Origin: DATDPM01 sp963841995
Lineage (GTDB): Bacteria; Pseudomonadota; Alphaproteobacteria; DATDPM01
NCBI GenBank assembly: GCA_963841995.1
Contig: CAWJEX010000001.1
Span: forward strand, 1 to 64,000
DNA: 64,000 nt
Direction of reading: 5' to 3'
Shown here piece after piece: positions 25,506 to 35,237 of the stretch (its first letter is position 1; the number at the start of each line of letters is the position of its first letter). A program made the translations under genes and the position numbers. A model generated the notes under the pieces. It ran no database searches. It was not told where the DNA came from and saw nothing but the letters and a program-made list of their open reading frames with translations.

Positions 25506-27158
25506 ATGGGGGGAGATGTTGGGCGGTGGCGTGAGCGACGAGCCTTGCGGGGCCGCGGCGCGCCATACCGGGTGGGTGCATTGTGTTGCGGTGTTTCATT
25601 GTTCGGGTTTACCGCCAACGCCTTCGCTTTAGGGCCCGATTCTCCATCGACATACGGCCAGCCCACCCTGGGCGGTGCCCCCGTGAGTATCGGTTCGCCA
25701 TACTCGACAGTGCCCGCGACCGGCGGTGCGACTACCGGCGCGGCAAATCCGCCGATACTTTTGATCCCGTCCCTGACCATCGGCGAGACCTTCAACGACA
25801 ATGTGAACCTCGCTCCCAAGGGGCAGGCACAATCCGATTACATCACGACGGTTTCGCCCGGGCTCAATCTCTCGGCGCAGGGGTCGCGGGTGAATTTGAA
25901 CCTCAATTACAACCCTCAAGAACTCATCTTTGCCCGCGGCACCTCTGCCAATCAAATCCAGCAGCGTCTGCAGGGCACGGGCCACGCTGAAATTGTCCCC
26001 GAAATGTTGTTCTTCGATGCGAACGCTTCGGCTGATCAAGAATTTGTCAGCAATACCGGTCCGATCGGGTCGACGACGCTCACGACCAACAACAATCTAC
26101 AGACGGTCTACGCCGAAACCGCGACCCCTTACATATTGCAGCATCTTGGCCCCTACATGGATTCCGAGACCCGTTATCGATTCAGCTCAGTGTCGACATC
26201 GGGCACCCAGGTTGCTCCCGAAACGATCAACGAGGGACTGCAGCGATTCACGGGCGGCGAGTTTTTCGGGCGACTTTCCTGGGCGGTGACCGCTGATTGG
26301 ACTTTGATCCAGAACGGAACCAGCCTGAATGATCCGCTGTCCGGCACCGATAGTAAGGACGAGCTTGGGCGGGCGGATTTCCGGTATCCAATCTATGAAG
26401 CGCTCTCGATTATTGGTGGCGGCGGATATGAGAAAATCACCGATCCAACCGTGCAGGAGCCGAGCGGGCTGATCTGGAATGGCGGTTTTCAGTATCAGCC
26501 CAATCCGAAAATCATTTACACGCTCACTTACGGACGGCGCTTCGGCCAGAGCGATATCGAGTTGCATTCGACGCATCTGGTGACACCGCAATTGACGGTC
26601 AGCACGCTCTATTCGAAGACGATTCAAACCGGACAATCCCAGATCGCCGCGAATTTGAGCCAGCTCACCGTGGGTCCAAATGGCACGTTCATCAATTCCC
26701 AAACAGGCCAGCCATTCGTATTGAACAACGCAACCTCCGGCACCGCGAGTTCCGCTTTCGGCATCACCAGCGGTTCGTTTTTACAAACCCGTGCTGAGGC
26801 CGACGTCGCCTTTACCAGCGGGCGAAACACCTATTTGGCGACGATGTACGACTCGAAGGAGACCAGCAACTCGAGCGTCATCTCCGGCGAGAAAATTCTT
26901 GGCGGTTCCGTCTCCTGGACTCGGCAATTGTGGCCCGATTTGACGTCGAATCTCGGTGGCGCGTACAACCACGATATCTTCGAGGACGGCACCGGTCGCA
27001 TCGACGATTACTATTCGGCATTTTTTGGGCTGGCCTACAACTTCGCGCGGGATGCCAGCGCGAATCTATTGATATCCCGATCGGATACGGAATCGAACTT
27101 CGCCTCGGATAGCCTCGAAAACGACATCATCACCGTGTCGCTGCAAAAGAGATTCTAG
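25506..27158 (+). CDS. Outer-membrane beta-barrel protein of the PEP-CTERM system
   Basis: A protein of 550 residues from ATG at 25506. A long arginine-rich signal region ends in VSLFGFTANAFA. After a Gly/Pro-rich linker, alternating amphipathic strands fill the protein: SLTIGETFNDNVNLAP, RVNLNLNYNPQELIF, RADFRYPIYEALSIIGGGGY and the terminal NDIITVSLQKRF, whose last residue is Phe as in outer-membrane barrels. The family occurs almost only in exosortase A operons. It probably forms or supports an outer-membrane pore for the polysaccharide. Confidence 0.9.
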   Translation: MGGDVGRWRERRALRGRGAPYRVGALCCGVSLFGFTANAFALGPDSPSTYGQPTLGGAPVSIGSPYSTVPATGGATTGAANPPILLIPSLTIGETFNDNVNLAPKGQAQSDYITTVSPGLNLSAQGSRVNLNLNYNPQELIFARGTSANQIQQRLQGTGHAEIVPEMLFFDANASADQEFVSNTGPIGSTTLTTNNNLQTVYAETATPYILQHLGPYMDSETRYRFSSVSTSGTQVAPETINEGLQRFTGGEFFGRLSWAVTADWTLIQNGTSLNDPLSGTDSKDELGRADFRYPIYEALSIIGGGGYEKITDPTVQEPSGLIWNGGFQYQPNPKIIYTLTYGRRFGQSDIELHSTHLVTPQLTVSTLYSKTIQTGQSQIAANLSQLTVGPNGTFINSQTGQPFVLNNATSGTASSAFGITSGSFLQTRAEADVAFTSGRNTYLATMYDSKETSNSSVISGEKILGGSVSWTRQLWPDLTSNLGGAYNHDIFEDGTGRIDDYYSAFFGLAYNFARDASANLLISRSDTESNFASDSLENDIITVSLQKRF

Positions 27159-27168
27159 GTGTAGCACA

Positions 27169-28209
27169 ATGTATAACGAATTTTACAAGCTGAGCGGCAA
27201 GCCGTTTCAGCTGAGCCCCAATCCGCAATTCTTCTACGGCAGTAGCGGGCATCGCAAGGCGATGTCCTATCTGCAATATGGGCTGCACCAAGGTGAAGGC
27301 TTTGTCGTCGTCACCGGCGATATCGGCACTGGCAAGACGACGCTATTGGGCCATCTGCTGGCGCAGCTCGACAGCTCCAAATACCTTGCCGCCAAGCTGG
27401 TGACGACGCAACTCGAGGCAGACGACACGCTGCGCATGGTGGCGTCGGCCTTCGGCATCGATGCCCGCGGTTTGGATAAGGCGACGTTGCTGCGGACCTT
27501 CGAGCGCTTCTTGCTCGACAATCAGCGGCGGGGACGGCGGATTCTGGTTCTCGTCGACGAAGTTCAAAATTTGCCATTCAAGTCCCTGGAAGAACTTCGG
27601 ATGCTCTCGAACTTTCAGGCGAACGACATGGCGCCCGTTCAATTCTGCCTGATGGGTCAGCCGCAGTTCCGGCAAATGCTCGCCAGCGACGATTTAATGC
27701 AATTGAGGCAGAGGGTCATCGTTTCCTATCACCTGGGCCCCTTGGATCTCGAAGAAACGCGGAGCTACATCGAACATCGCCTCCACCTCGTAAACTGGCA
27801 GTCGGATCCGGTTTTGACCGATGGTGCATATCGGCGAATTCATTACCATACCGGCGGAGTGCCCCGCCGAATCAACGTTCTCTGCGATCGTCTGTTCCTC
27901 TGCGGCATGCTCGAGGAATTGCATGAAATCGGCGAGGAGACGGTCGATACCGTGGCCCGGGAAATGTCCCAGGAGGGAGCGTCCGCAACGCTTGATCCGA
28001 GCCCGAATCAAAGCCCGAAAAAGGAATTGCCGACGGCCGAGGAAGAATTCACGGATATCGAGCAACGCCTGGCGTCGGTCGAAAAAGTGCTCAAGGTCCA
28101 CGATCGGACAATCCGGCGGGCGATTGAGCTTGCCGAGTCGTATTTCAAGGGAAAATTGGCGGCGACCAGGCGCGAGCCGATCAGTTCAGCGCCTGAAGGC
28201 CAGATATGA
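27169..28209 (+). CDS. XrtA/PEP-CTERM system-associated ATPase (ExeA-like AAA)
   Basis: A protein of 346 residues, 10 bp after the previous gene. It opens with YNEFYKLSGKPFQLSPNPQF, the ExeA/GspA-type start. Walker A GDIGTGKTTL lies near residues 47-56 and Walker B RILVLVDEVQNL near 123-134. An arginine-finger region follows (LRQRVIVSYHLGPLD), then a C-terminal lid (YHTGGVPRRINVLCDRLF) and a charged coiled tail. Cytoplasmic; it may energise assembly of the export machine. It overlaps the deacetylase start by ATGA. Confidence 0.92.
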   Translation: MYNEFYKLSGKPFQLSPNPQFFYGSSGHRKAMSYLQYGLHQGEGFVVVTGDIGTGKTTLLGHLLAQLDSSKYLAAKLVTTQLEADDTLRMVASAFGIDARGLDKATLLRTFERFLLDNQRRGRRILVLVDEVQNLPFKSLEELRMLSNFQANDMAPVQFCLMGQPQFRQMLASDDLMQLRQRVIVSYHLGPLDLEETRSYIEHRLHLVNWQSDPVLTDGAYRRIHYHTGGVPRRINVLCDRLFLCGMLEELHEIGEETVDTVAREMSQEGASATLDPSPNQSPKKELPTAEEEFTDIEQRLASVEKVLKVHDRTIRRAIELAESYFKGKLAATRREPISSAPEGQI

Positions 28210-29153
28210 CACTTTTGGAGTCCGCGGATGGTCACGGCAAGATTCCGCGCGCCCCGAAAGCGGGCCCTGGCGTACGGCACGAATCTCTCGACGGAGGGCA
28301 CAGACGCATTTGCAATGCGATGACGGTGGATGTGGAAGACTTCTTCCAGGTCCAAGCCCTTGCGGGATGTTTCGACCGCGATGACTGGGCGAGCCTGCCA
28401 AGCCGGGTCGAAGCCAATACGGACAAGGTCCTGGCGATTTTTGCCGATGCCGGCATCAAGGCGACTTTCTTCATGCTGGGCTGGATCGCTGAACGTCATC
28501 CTCGGCTAGTTCGCGACATCGTCGCCGCAGGGCATGAATTGGCGAGCCACGGATACTCCCATGTTCCAGTCTTCGAACAGACGCCGGAGGAGTTCCGGGC
28601 GGATGTCCACCGGACCAAGGCGCTGCTCGAGGATCTGGGCGGTACGCCGGTCATCGGATATCGCGCCGCGAGTTTTTCGATCGGCGAGGCGAATCTCTGG
28701 GCATTGGGTATACTCTCCGAGGAGGGTTACGCCTACAGCTCGAGTATTTTTCCCATCGTTCATGATTTTTACGGGATGCCTCACGCACCCCGGTTTGCAT
28801 TTTCCCCCCACCGCGACCGGTTTCTTGAAATTCCGATGACCACGCTGTCGGTATTTGGGAGGAACCTTCCCTTCAGCGGTGGCGGCTATTTTCGCTTATT
28901 GCCCTACGCGGTTTCGCGATGGGCGCTGCGGCAAGTCAATAGCCGGGATCAGCAACCCGTTATTTTCTATTTCCATCCTTGGGAAATCGATCCGGCGCAG
29001 CCGCGGCCGGAACGCCTGCCCCTCAAGAGCCGGTTCCGGCACTATTTGAATCTCCATCGAATGGAAGGAAGATTGCGGCGCCTGCTTATGGATTTCCCCT
29101 GGGGCCGCGTGGACCGGATCTTCCTCGACGCTGCAGTACCTCAGGTTTCATAA
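28206..29153 (+). CDS. XrtA-system polysaccharide deacetylase (NodB/DUF3473)
   Basis: A protein of 315 residues overlapping the ATPase gene by 4 bp, a sign of coupled translation. NodB-fold motifs: TVDVEDFFQV with the catalytic Asp pair, HELASHGYSHVPVFEQTPEEF (metal-binding His pair), and GYRAASFSIG. The C-terminal DUF3473 part carries GGGYFRLLPY and VIFYFHPWEIDPAQPR, typical of the exosortase-linked subfamily. No signal peptide is seen, so the compartment is uncertain. It would remove N-acetyl groups from the growing or exported polymer. Confidence 0.92.
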   Translation: MTLLESADGHGKIPRAPKAGPGVRHESLDGGHRRICNAMTVDVEDFFQVQALAGCFDRDDWASLPSRVEANTDKVLAIFADAGIKATFFMLGWIAERHPRLVRDIVAAGHELASHGYSHVPVFEQTPEEFRADVHRTKALLEDLGGTPVIGYRAASFSIGEANLWALGILSEEGYAYSSSIFPIVHDFYGMPHAPRFAFSPHRDRFLEIPMTTLSVFGRNLPFSGGGYFRLLPYAVSRWALRQVNSRDQQPVIFYFHPWEIDPAQPRPERLPLKSRFRHYLNLHRMEGRLRRLLMDFPWGRVDRIFLDAAVPQVS

Positions 29154-29155
29154 AC

Positions 29156-30199
29156 GTGATCGCCGCCGAATTGCGGATCGAAGAGCTGGAGGAGCGCCGG
29201 CTCGATGAGTGGGATAGATTCGTCGCGGATTGTCCCGAGGCGACGTTTTTTCACCGTGCGGGTTGGAAGCGCGTCATCGAACGGAGCTTCGGGCATCGAA
29301 CTCATTATCTCTATGCCGAGAGATCGGGATCGATCGAAGGCCTGTTGCCGCTCGTCCACATCAAGAGCGCGATATTCGGTAACTCATTGATTTCCAATGC
29401 GTTTTGCGTCTATGGGGGGCCGGTTGCGGCCACTGACGACGCCCGGCTGGCGCTTGATTCGGCGGCGCGAAATTTGGCCGAGCGCCTCGATGTCGATTTT
29501 CTGGAGTACCGGCATATCGAGCCCCACCGCTATCCGGGGGCGATCGACAAATCCGATCTCTATGTCACGTTCCGCAAATCGATCGATCCCGATGTCGAAA
29601 AGAACATGCTCGCCATCCCGCGCAAGCAGCGCGCCATGGTGCGCAAGGCGCAAAAATTTGGGCTGCAATCGGGGATCGACGGCGATTGCAATCGGCTGCA
29701 TGCCGTTTATGCCGAAAGTGTCCGCAATCTCGGAACACCGGTGTTCTCGCGCCGGTATTTCGATGAACTCAAGCGCGAATTCGGCGATGACTGCGATGTG
29801 CTGGTTGTGACCCATGAAGGCGCGTCGCTGAGCGCGGTGCTGAGTTTCTATTTTCGCGATCAGGTTCTTCCCTATTATGGAGGCGGGACGGCACGGGCGC
29901 GCGATCTTGCCGCCAATGATTTCATGTATTGGGAAGTCATGCGCCGGGCTTGCGAGCGAGGCTACCGCGTGTTCGACTTTGGCCGAAGCAAGCGGGGAAC
30001 GGGGGCCTTCGATTTCAAAAAAAACTGGGGGTTCCCGGCACAGTCTCTATCCTATCAATATGTCATGCGGCGCGGCGGCAGGCCTCCGGAGATCAATCCC
30101 CTGAATCCTAAATTCCGCCTCTTTGTCGAGATTTGGCGGCACTTGCCGCTGCCGCTCGCGAATGCAATCGGCCCGCATATCGTCCGGTACCTCGGTTAG
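29156..30199 (+). CDS. FemAB-like protein of the XrtA system (GNAT peptidyl/amino-acyl transferase fold)
   Basis: A protein of 347 residues. The GTG at 29156 is chosen because it follows the deacetylase stop by 2 bp; the open frame extends upstream only as a shadow. Motifs include ATFFHRAGWKRVIERSFGH, LPLVHIKS, FCVYGGPVA and, at the end, YRVFDFGRSKRGTGAFDFKK, the typical FemAB/GNAT core of exosortase clusters. It may transfer an aminoacyl group from tRNA or another carrier onto a cell-wall or glycan target; the reaction in this subfamily is not established. Confidence 0.9.
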   Translation: MIAAELRIEELEERRLDEWDRFVADCPEATFFHRAGWKRVIERSFGHRTHYLYAERSGSIEGLLPLVHIKSAIFGNSLISNAFCVYGGPVAATDDARLALDSAARNLAERLDVDFLEYRHIEPHRYPGAIDKSDLYVTFRKSIDPDVEKNMLAIPRKQRAMVRKAQKFGLQSGIDGDCNRLHAVYAESVRNLGTPVFSRRYFDELKREFGDDCDVLVVTHEGASLSAVLSFYFRDQVLPYYGGGTARARDLAANDFMYWEVMRRACERGYRVFDFGRSKRGTGAFDFKKNWGFPAQSLSYQYVMRRGGRPPEINPLNPKFRLFVEIWRHLPLPLANAIGPHIVRYLG

Positions 30200-30203
30200 G
30201 CGC

Positions 30204-31403
30204 ATGGAAGAGCTTTTGTTCCTGGCGCATCGGATCCCCTATCCGCCGGAAAAGGGCGATAAAATTCGTTCTTGGAATTTCCTGAAATCCTTGGCGCAAC
30301 GGTACCGAGTTCATCTTGGCTGCTTCATCGATGATCGCCGCGACTGGGACTTCACGGACTTTCTTCGTGGCGTCTGTCAGGATTGCTTTTTTGCTCCACT
30401 CAATCCACCCACGGCACGGCTTCGCAGCCTGCGTGGGCTTTTCGATGGACGCGCTCTGACGCTGCCATACTATTTCGATGCTGCATTAAACCGGTGGGTC
30501 AGGCGCATCTTGGCGCGGCCAGGGCTCAGCCGCATCTTGGTATATTGCTCCGCGATGGCCCAATACATCCCGTTGGACATCCGACAATCGCACCATTGTG
30601 TGACGGATGTGGTGGACGTGGATTCGGAGAAGTGGTTCGACTACGCGAGGAAAATGTCGGCGCCAAAGGCGTGGATATGCCGGCGTGAAGGCGCCCGATT
30701 GCGCCGCGTGGAGAGAGAAATCGCGGCGACGTTTAAAGCAACGCTTGTTGCGACGCCGGCTGAGCAGAGACTGTATCGATCTTTTGCGCCCGAGAGTGCT
30801 GGGCGGATCGTCTGTATACACAACGGTGTCGATAGCGAATATTTCTCACCCGATCTCCGATATGGCCGACCTGCACAAATGGAGGGCACGCCTCTAGTGT
30901 TCGTGGGGGCAATGGATTATTGGCCAAACGTCGATGCAGTGATTTACTTTTCCCAATCGATCCTGCCTTTGGTCCGAATGCGCATACCCGATGCACGTTT
31001 CATCATTGTCGGCTCCAATCCAAAGTCGGAAGTGAAAAAGCTCGATAACGGCACGGATATATTTGTCACGGGCCGGGTATCCGATACCCGTCCCTTTGCC
31101 GCCTATGCCAAGGCCATCGTTGCGCCGCTTAGGATTGCGCGGGGCGTGCAAAACAAGGTGCTGGAGGGCATGTCAATGGGAAAGCCGGTTGTTGCCTCGC
31201 CGGAGGCGGTCGTCGGTATCGTCGGGCATGCCGACACGGAATTTCTCGTTGCCGATAACCCCGACTGCTTTGTAGATGCAATCTGCAAAGCCGTGAGCTC
31301 CGAGATCGGCGGAGCAATCGGGTCGAAAGCCAGACAACGCATCCTAACTGACTATGAATGGTCGGCCAGTGTCACAAAGCTCGAGGCGGCACTCAATGCG
31401 TAG
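30204..31403 (+). CDS. XrtA-system glycosyltransferase (GT4-like sugar transferase)
   Basis: A protein of 399 residues. The ATG at 30204 (MEELLFLAHRIPYPPEKGDK) gives the conserved family start, 4 bp after the FemAB stop. A GT-B fold: N-terminal domain with KIRSWNFLKSLAQRYRVHL, linker, then IHNGVDSEYFSPD, LVFVGAMDYWPNVDAVIYF, and APLRIARGVQNKVLEGMSMG, the donor-binding E-x7-E-like region. It adds a sugar to the lipid-linked repeat unit on the cytoplasmic side. Substrate unknown. Confidence 0.9.
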   Translation: MEELLFLAHRIPYPPEKGDKIRSWNFLKSLAQRYRVHLGCFIDDRRDWDFTDFLRGVCQDCFFAPLNPPTARLRSLRGLFDGRALTLPYYFDAALNRWVRRILARPGLSRILVYCSAMAQYIPLDIRQSHHCVTDVVDVDSEKWFDYARKMSAPKAWICRREGARLRRVEREIAATFKATLVATPAEQRLYRSFAPESAGRIVCIHNGVDSEYFSPDLRYGRPAQMEGTPLVFVGAMDYWPNVDAVIYFSQSILPLVRMRIPDARFIIVGSNPKSEVKKLDNGTDIFVTGRVSDTRPFAAYAKAIVAPLRIARGVQNKVLEGMSMGKPVVASPEAVVGIVGHADTEFLVADNPDCFVDAICKAVSSEIGGAIGSKARQRILTDYEWSASVTKLEAALNA

Positions 31404-31510
31404 GCCTTTCTGCGCTAGGTCAGCGGGCCGGTCGCGATATCAAGGGCTGGGAAGCCTTTGGCTGGCCCGCGAGAACCATCGGTCTGCAGCAGAATTGAGG
31501 TAACGATCGA

Positions 31511-33127
31511 ATGTCCTTGGATGTCGAAACGCGTAGCGAGCGCGCTGCAGAAATAAGTCAGATCACAGCGGCGATCCTGGCGCTGGGTGCGCTTCTGATA
31601 TCTTTTCGCGATACTGCTCTGGCAATTGTCGACAAGTGGTCCAACTGGGCGGCCTACAATCATGGCTTTTTGATCGTTCCGATCTGCCTTTATCTCGCTT
31701 GGCGGCAAAGGACCGAGGCGGCGGCGACCAACATCAAGCCCGATTTCAAGGGAATCGGGGTCGTTATTCTCGCTGTCTTCGCGTGGCTGTTGGGGCGCGT
31801 GACAAGCACTTTAGTGATTCAGGAAATCAGCCTCATCGTCGCTGTTCAAGGAATCATGCTGACGATGTATGGCTGGCCTATGTGGCGAACGTTTAAGTTT
31901 CCACTTCTTTACCTTTTTTTTGCGGTCCCCCTCGGTCAGGAACTAGTGCCGCGGCTTCAGGCCGTCACCGCCGGGCTGGCGGTCAAGCTGCTGCAGCTTG
32001 TCGGCATCCCGGTTTTCTCCGACGGCATGATCATTTCGGTCCCGAACGGCACATTTTACGTTGCCGATGAATGCTCGGGGCTAGGGTTCCTGATGGCATC
32101 GCTGGCGATCGGCGTGCTATTTGCCGGCATTACCTACCGGTCATGGTGGCGACGTGGGGCCTTCATGACGCTGTCGGTCGTGGTACCGGTCGTCGCCAAC
32201 GGCGTTCGAGCGTTCGGGATCATTCTGCTCGCCTATTTCACAAACAACGAGCTCGCCACCGGTATCGACCATGTGCTGTATGGCTGGATTTTCTTCTCGC
32301 TCATCACCTTCGTGACCTTGGCGATCGGCATGAGCTTTCGAGAGAAGGAACTGCCGCGGGAGGGCGTTACGTCAACGGCGCCGCGCGCCGACCATTCGAA
32401 AGCCATTCGGTATGTTGCTCTGGCTGGGTTGGTTGCTCTGACGCCGGTCGCGATTGCGGCTGTCTACGCGATGCGCACGGATCAGCGACCGATTGCAAGT
32501 TCGCTTCATCCCGTATTGCCGCAAACGATCGGCGCCTGGCGAGAGGCCGGCAGCGCGCCCGATCCTCTGCCGCCAATCTTCGCTGCGCCCGATGCACAGC
32601 TGGATGCCAGTTATGAGAAAGAAAACGCCCGGATATACCTGCACATTGGTTATTATTCACATAATCGGCAAGGCGCTCAGGCGGTGAGTTCCGATCACCA
32701 ATTCGGTCAGGGTAAGGGCTGGATATTGGCCGCCGAGGGAGCGACGAAAGCCAAGATTGGTGACGAGCACATCACCGTACAATACTGCCGCAGCGTCACC
32801 AAGGAGCGGAAACATACTATTTGGTATTGGTATTGGATCGACGGCCGCTTCACTGGCAATCGGTATTTGGCCAAGCTACTGGAAGCGAAGGAAAAGATAT
32901 TCGGCGGGCAAGACGAAGCAGCAACTGTCGTGATCGCGACCGACTACGACGAAAATGCCGCCGACGCGGATCGTGTGTTAAGCGACTTCGCGTCGAACTC
33001 TCGACGCCCTTCGATCCGTACTGATTGGGCATTCGGCGCCCTGACGCGCGGGCCCGCCCGCTGGCAGGTCACGCCCTTCGGCAATCGTTGGCCGAATCCA
33101 TCCGCTTTTAGCGGCCGCCTTTGTTGA
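31511..33127 (+). CDS. xrtA: Exosortase A fused to EpsI
   Basis: A protein of 538 residues. Residues 1-275 are the polytopic exosortase (about eight membrane helices) with the catalytic Cys188 in YVADECSGLGFL, Arg233 in VVANGVRAFGI and His254 in GIDHVLYGWIFF. Residues 295-530 are the EpsI/DUF3485 periplasmic domain (LPQTIGAWRE, YLHIGYYSHNRQGAQAV). Exosortase cleaves at or near the PEP motif of exported proteins and passes them on. The fused XrtA-EpsI form is common. The tail overlaps the convergent glycosyltransferase gene by 20 bp; the last 35 residues look poorly conserved and may reflect an altered stop. Confidence 0.95.
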   Translation: MSLDVETRSERAAEISQITAAILALGALLISFRDTALAIVDKWSNWAAYNHGFLIVPICLYLAWRQRTEAAATNIKPDFKGIGVVILAVFAWLLGRVTSTLVIQEISLIVAVQGIMLTMYGWPMWRTFKFPLLYLFFAVPLGQELVPRLQAVTAGLAVKLLQLVGIPVFSDGMIISVPNGTFYVADECSGLGFLMASLAIGVLFAGITYRSWWRRGAFMTLSVVVPVVANGVRAFGIILLAYFTNNELATGIDHVLYGWIFFSLITFVTLAIGMSFREKELPREGVTSTAPRADHSKAIRYVALAGLVALTPVAIAAVYAMRTDQRPIASSLHPVLPQTIGAWREAGSAPDPLPPIFAAPDAQLDASYEKENARIYLHIGYYSHNRQGAQAVSSDHQFGQGKGWILAAEGATKAKIGDEHITVQYCRSVTKERKHTIWYWYWIDGRFTGNRYLAKLLEAKEKIFGGQDEAATVVIATDYDENAADADRVLSDFASNSRRPSIRTDWAFGALTRGPARWQVTPFGNRWPNPSAFSGRLC

Positions 33128-34541
33128 AGAAGACGGCGTGAGCCGTCGAGAGCAGGATGAGCAAATCGAACATAAAGCTGTAATTTTTGATGTAATAAAG
33201 ATCGTAAGCGAGCTTGGCCTCGGCGTCCTCGATGGAAGCGCCATAGGGATAATTGATCTGCGCCCAGCCCGTGATCCCCGGACGCATACGGTGGCGCTGG
33301 GAATAATACGGGACGTCTTTGGTAAGGCTCTGAACGAAGAAGGGCCGCTCAGGACGCGGGCCGACGAAGCTCATGTCGCCATGAAGGACATTCAAGATTT
33401 GTGGCAGCTCATCGATGCGCCACTTGCGAAGGAACGAGCCGATCCTGGTAATGCGCGGGTCTTGGACGGACGCCCATTGCGGGATCCCGTTGCTCTCGGC
33501 ATCGGTGTGCATCGTCCGGAATTTGTAGATGGTGAACGTGATGCCGTTCCGGCCAACTCGATCCTGCTTGTAGAATATCGGACCCGAGCTGCTAAGTCGG
33601 ACCGCAATAATGCCGAAGACAAAAACCGGCAAGCCGAGGATCAGCAAGGCAACGCCCGTGCCGAAATCGAAAAGGCGCTTGAGCAGGGCATTGGTTTCCG
33701 AACTGATGCGGAAGCCATCCGAATAGATGAGCCAGCTGGGATCCAGCGCCTTCAAATTGACGCGCCGCATCTCCCGTTCCCAGAAGGAAAGATAATTGGT
33801 GACCGTGATGCCTTCCATCCGCGCTTCCAGGAAGGAATCGAGCGGCACGCCGCGCCGATCGTCGAGCGCAACCACTATCTCTCTGACCCCATTGGCGCGG
33901 GCGATCTGCAACAGAGATTTCGTGCCCGGCTTGATGCGCGATTGCGGGACCAGGGGCGTTTCATTCCCGAACGCGGTATATCCCACCACTTCGACGTCGG
34001 CGTGGCCCTGCCGAGACAGCATAAACTCGATTTCTGCCGCCAGTTTGCCGATGCCCACGACAAGAACGCGCCGCCGCGCCACGGTCGATCGGGTGATCCC
34101 GGCATAGGCCACGCGCGAAACCAAAACACCGGTAAAGGCCAGCGCCGCCCATGAGGTATAGACAAGGGCTTGGTGGGCGGCGGCAACGCCCTCTGGCGCC
34201 GGCAAATTGAACATCATCAAAATGATGATGATGGGCGTGCAAATTGCGAAAGACGCAACCAGCCGCGGGAAAGCGCGCCGCACATTTCCGATCAGCCAGC
34301 GGTCATAGAGCCCGATCGAATACATCAACAACGAGCTGATGATGCCCGTGACGAGCATCACCGCGAGATATTCTCTCAGCATCTCATGGTTGGTGGCATT
34401 CAGCGGCGCAAACGCGCGGGCAGCCGCGTAGAACGCGGAAACAATCACGCTAATCTCAAGCAGAAACAGCCCGAGCGCGGACGCCGACAGATAATGGCGA
34501 AAGATCCTAAGCAATTTGCCGCCTCCCCAGACGGCAGGCAC
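33108..34541 (-). CDS. XrtA-system priming glycosyltransferase (undecaprenyl-phosphate sugar phosphotransferase)
   Basis: A protein of 477 residues. It has four N-terminal membrane helices (about 10-130), a Rossmann-like middle (RRVLVVGIGKLAAEIEFML, AFGNETPLVP), a fifth helix (GVALLILGLPVFVFGIIAV) and the catalytic bacterial sugar transferase domain. Motifs there: SGPIFYKQDRVGRNG, IYKFRTMH, LRKWRIDELPQILNVLHGDM, FVGPRPERP and GITGWAQINYPYG. It starts repeat-unit synthesis by moving a sugar-1-phosphate to undecaprenyl phosphate. It converges on xrtA. Confidence 0.93.
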   Translation of the reverse strand: MPAVWGGGKLLRIFRHYLSASALGLFLLEISVIVSAFYAAARAFAPLNATNHEMLREYLAVMLVTGIISSLLMYSIGLYDRWLIGNVRRAFPRLVASFAICTPIIIILMMFNLPAPEGVAAAHQALVYTSWAALAFTGVLVSRVAYAGITRSTVARRRVLVVGIGKLAAEIEFMLSRQGHADVEVVGYTAFGNETPLVPQSRIKPGTKSLLQIARANGVREIVVALDDRRGVPLDSFLEARMEGITVTNYLSFWEREMRRVNLKALDPSWLIYSDGFRISSETNALLKRLFDFGTGVALLILGLPVFVFGIIAVRLSSSGPIFYKQDRVGRNGITFTIYKFRTMHTDAESNGIPQWASVQDPRITRIGSFLRKWRIDELPQILNVLHGDMSFVGPRPERPFFVQSLTKDVPYYSQRHRMRPGITGWAQINYPYGASIEDAEAKLAYDLYYIKNYSFMFDLLILLSTAHAVFFNKGGR

Positions 34542-35237
34542 CGAGATTTTAGCGCGCTGGCTTAAAGCCTATTCTTCGCGCCGTCCAAAAATCGAGCTCG
34601 ACGAGTCCAAAACAAACTTCGCCCCAACCCCAGGGACCCGTCGCGAGCCGTTAACAGATGTTCGCTAGTTCGTTAACTATACTCGGAAGGCGCACCCGCT
34701 GCGCTTCCCACGAATAGAAACGAGACAAGGCAACTACAATTGTCGTGGTGAGTCAAGAGCGGCGAGGAAGTAAATGCACGTGGCAGTACTGTGACGGCAC
34801 CCTACGCATTGCTGTATTCATACTGTAATATTAATTGACACAGCGGTGGTACACTTTGGTCACAATACATCCATATATCGTCGGCAAATGCATTTGCCTC
34901 CGCCGGAAGCCTTGCATTTGAATAAAATGAAATCCAAAAAAATCGGGATGCCGCTGCGGCGAGTTTATTGCGGCCCGCGTAATTTATTGGCTCGTTAACT
35001 CGTTAACCATATTATTCGGGCAGCCATGGGTCGGAAGAGCGCCAGCGCCGTCATTTTGCGGCGTCCGCAGATGGGTTAGACAGTTCATCCATTGGCTCGG
35101 CCAAATCTCTGGCCAGGGGGTGAAAGTGCGGGAAATCGTCAGTTCGACTAGGTGATTATTACGCTCGTTAGGAACGATGTCATAGTTCGGGTGCGTCGGA
35201 TTGCAGTAGAGTCGGGTAGGTTTCTTACAATTCTTGA
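34542..35237. other. Divergent intergenic region, 696 bp
   Basis: No gene seen. It is AT-richer than its surroundings and has a perfect 16-bp palindrome at 34883-34898, a TTGACA at 34835-34840 without a well-placed -10, and several GTTAAC words (34650-34678 and 34994-35006). It should hold promoters for the priming transferase on one side and the deacetylase on the other. Confidence 0.4.
34883..34898. promoter_or_regulatory. Perfect 16-bp palindrome, candidate operator
   Basis: GGCAAATGCATTTGCC reads the same on both strands. It lies in the middle of the divergent region, 342 bp from the priming transferase start and 340 bp from the deacetylase start. Such symmetry fits a dimeric repressor or activator, but no second copy was found in the window. 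Confidence 0.35.
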
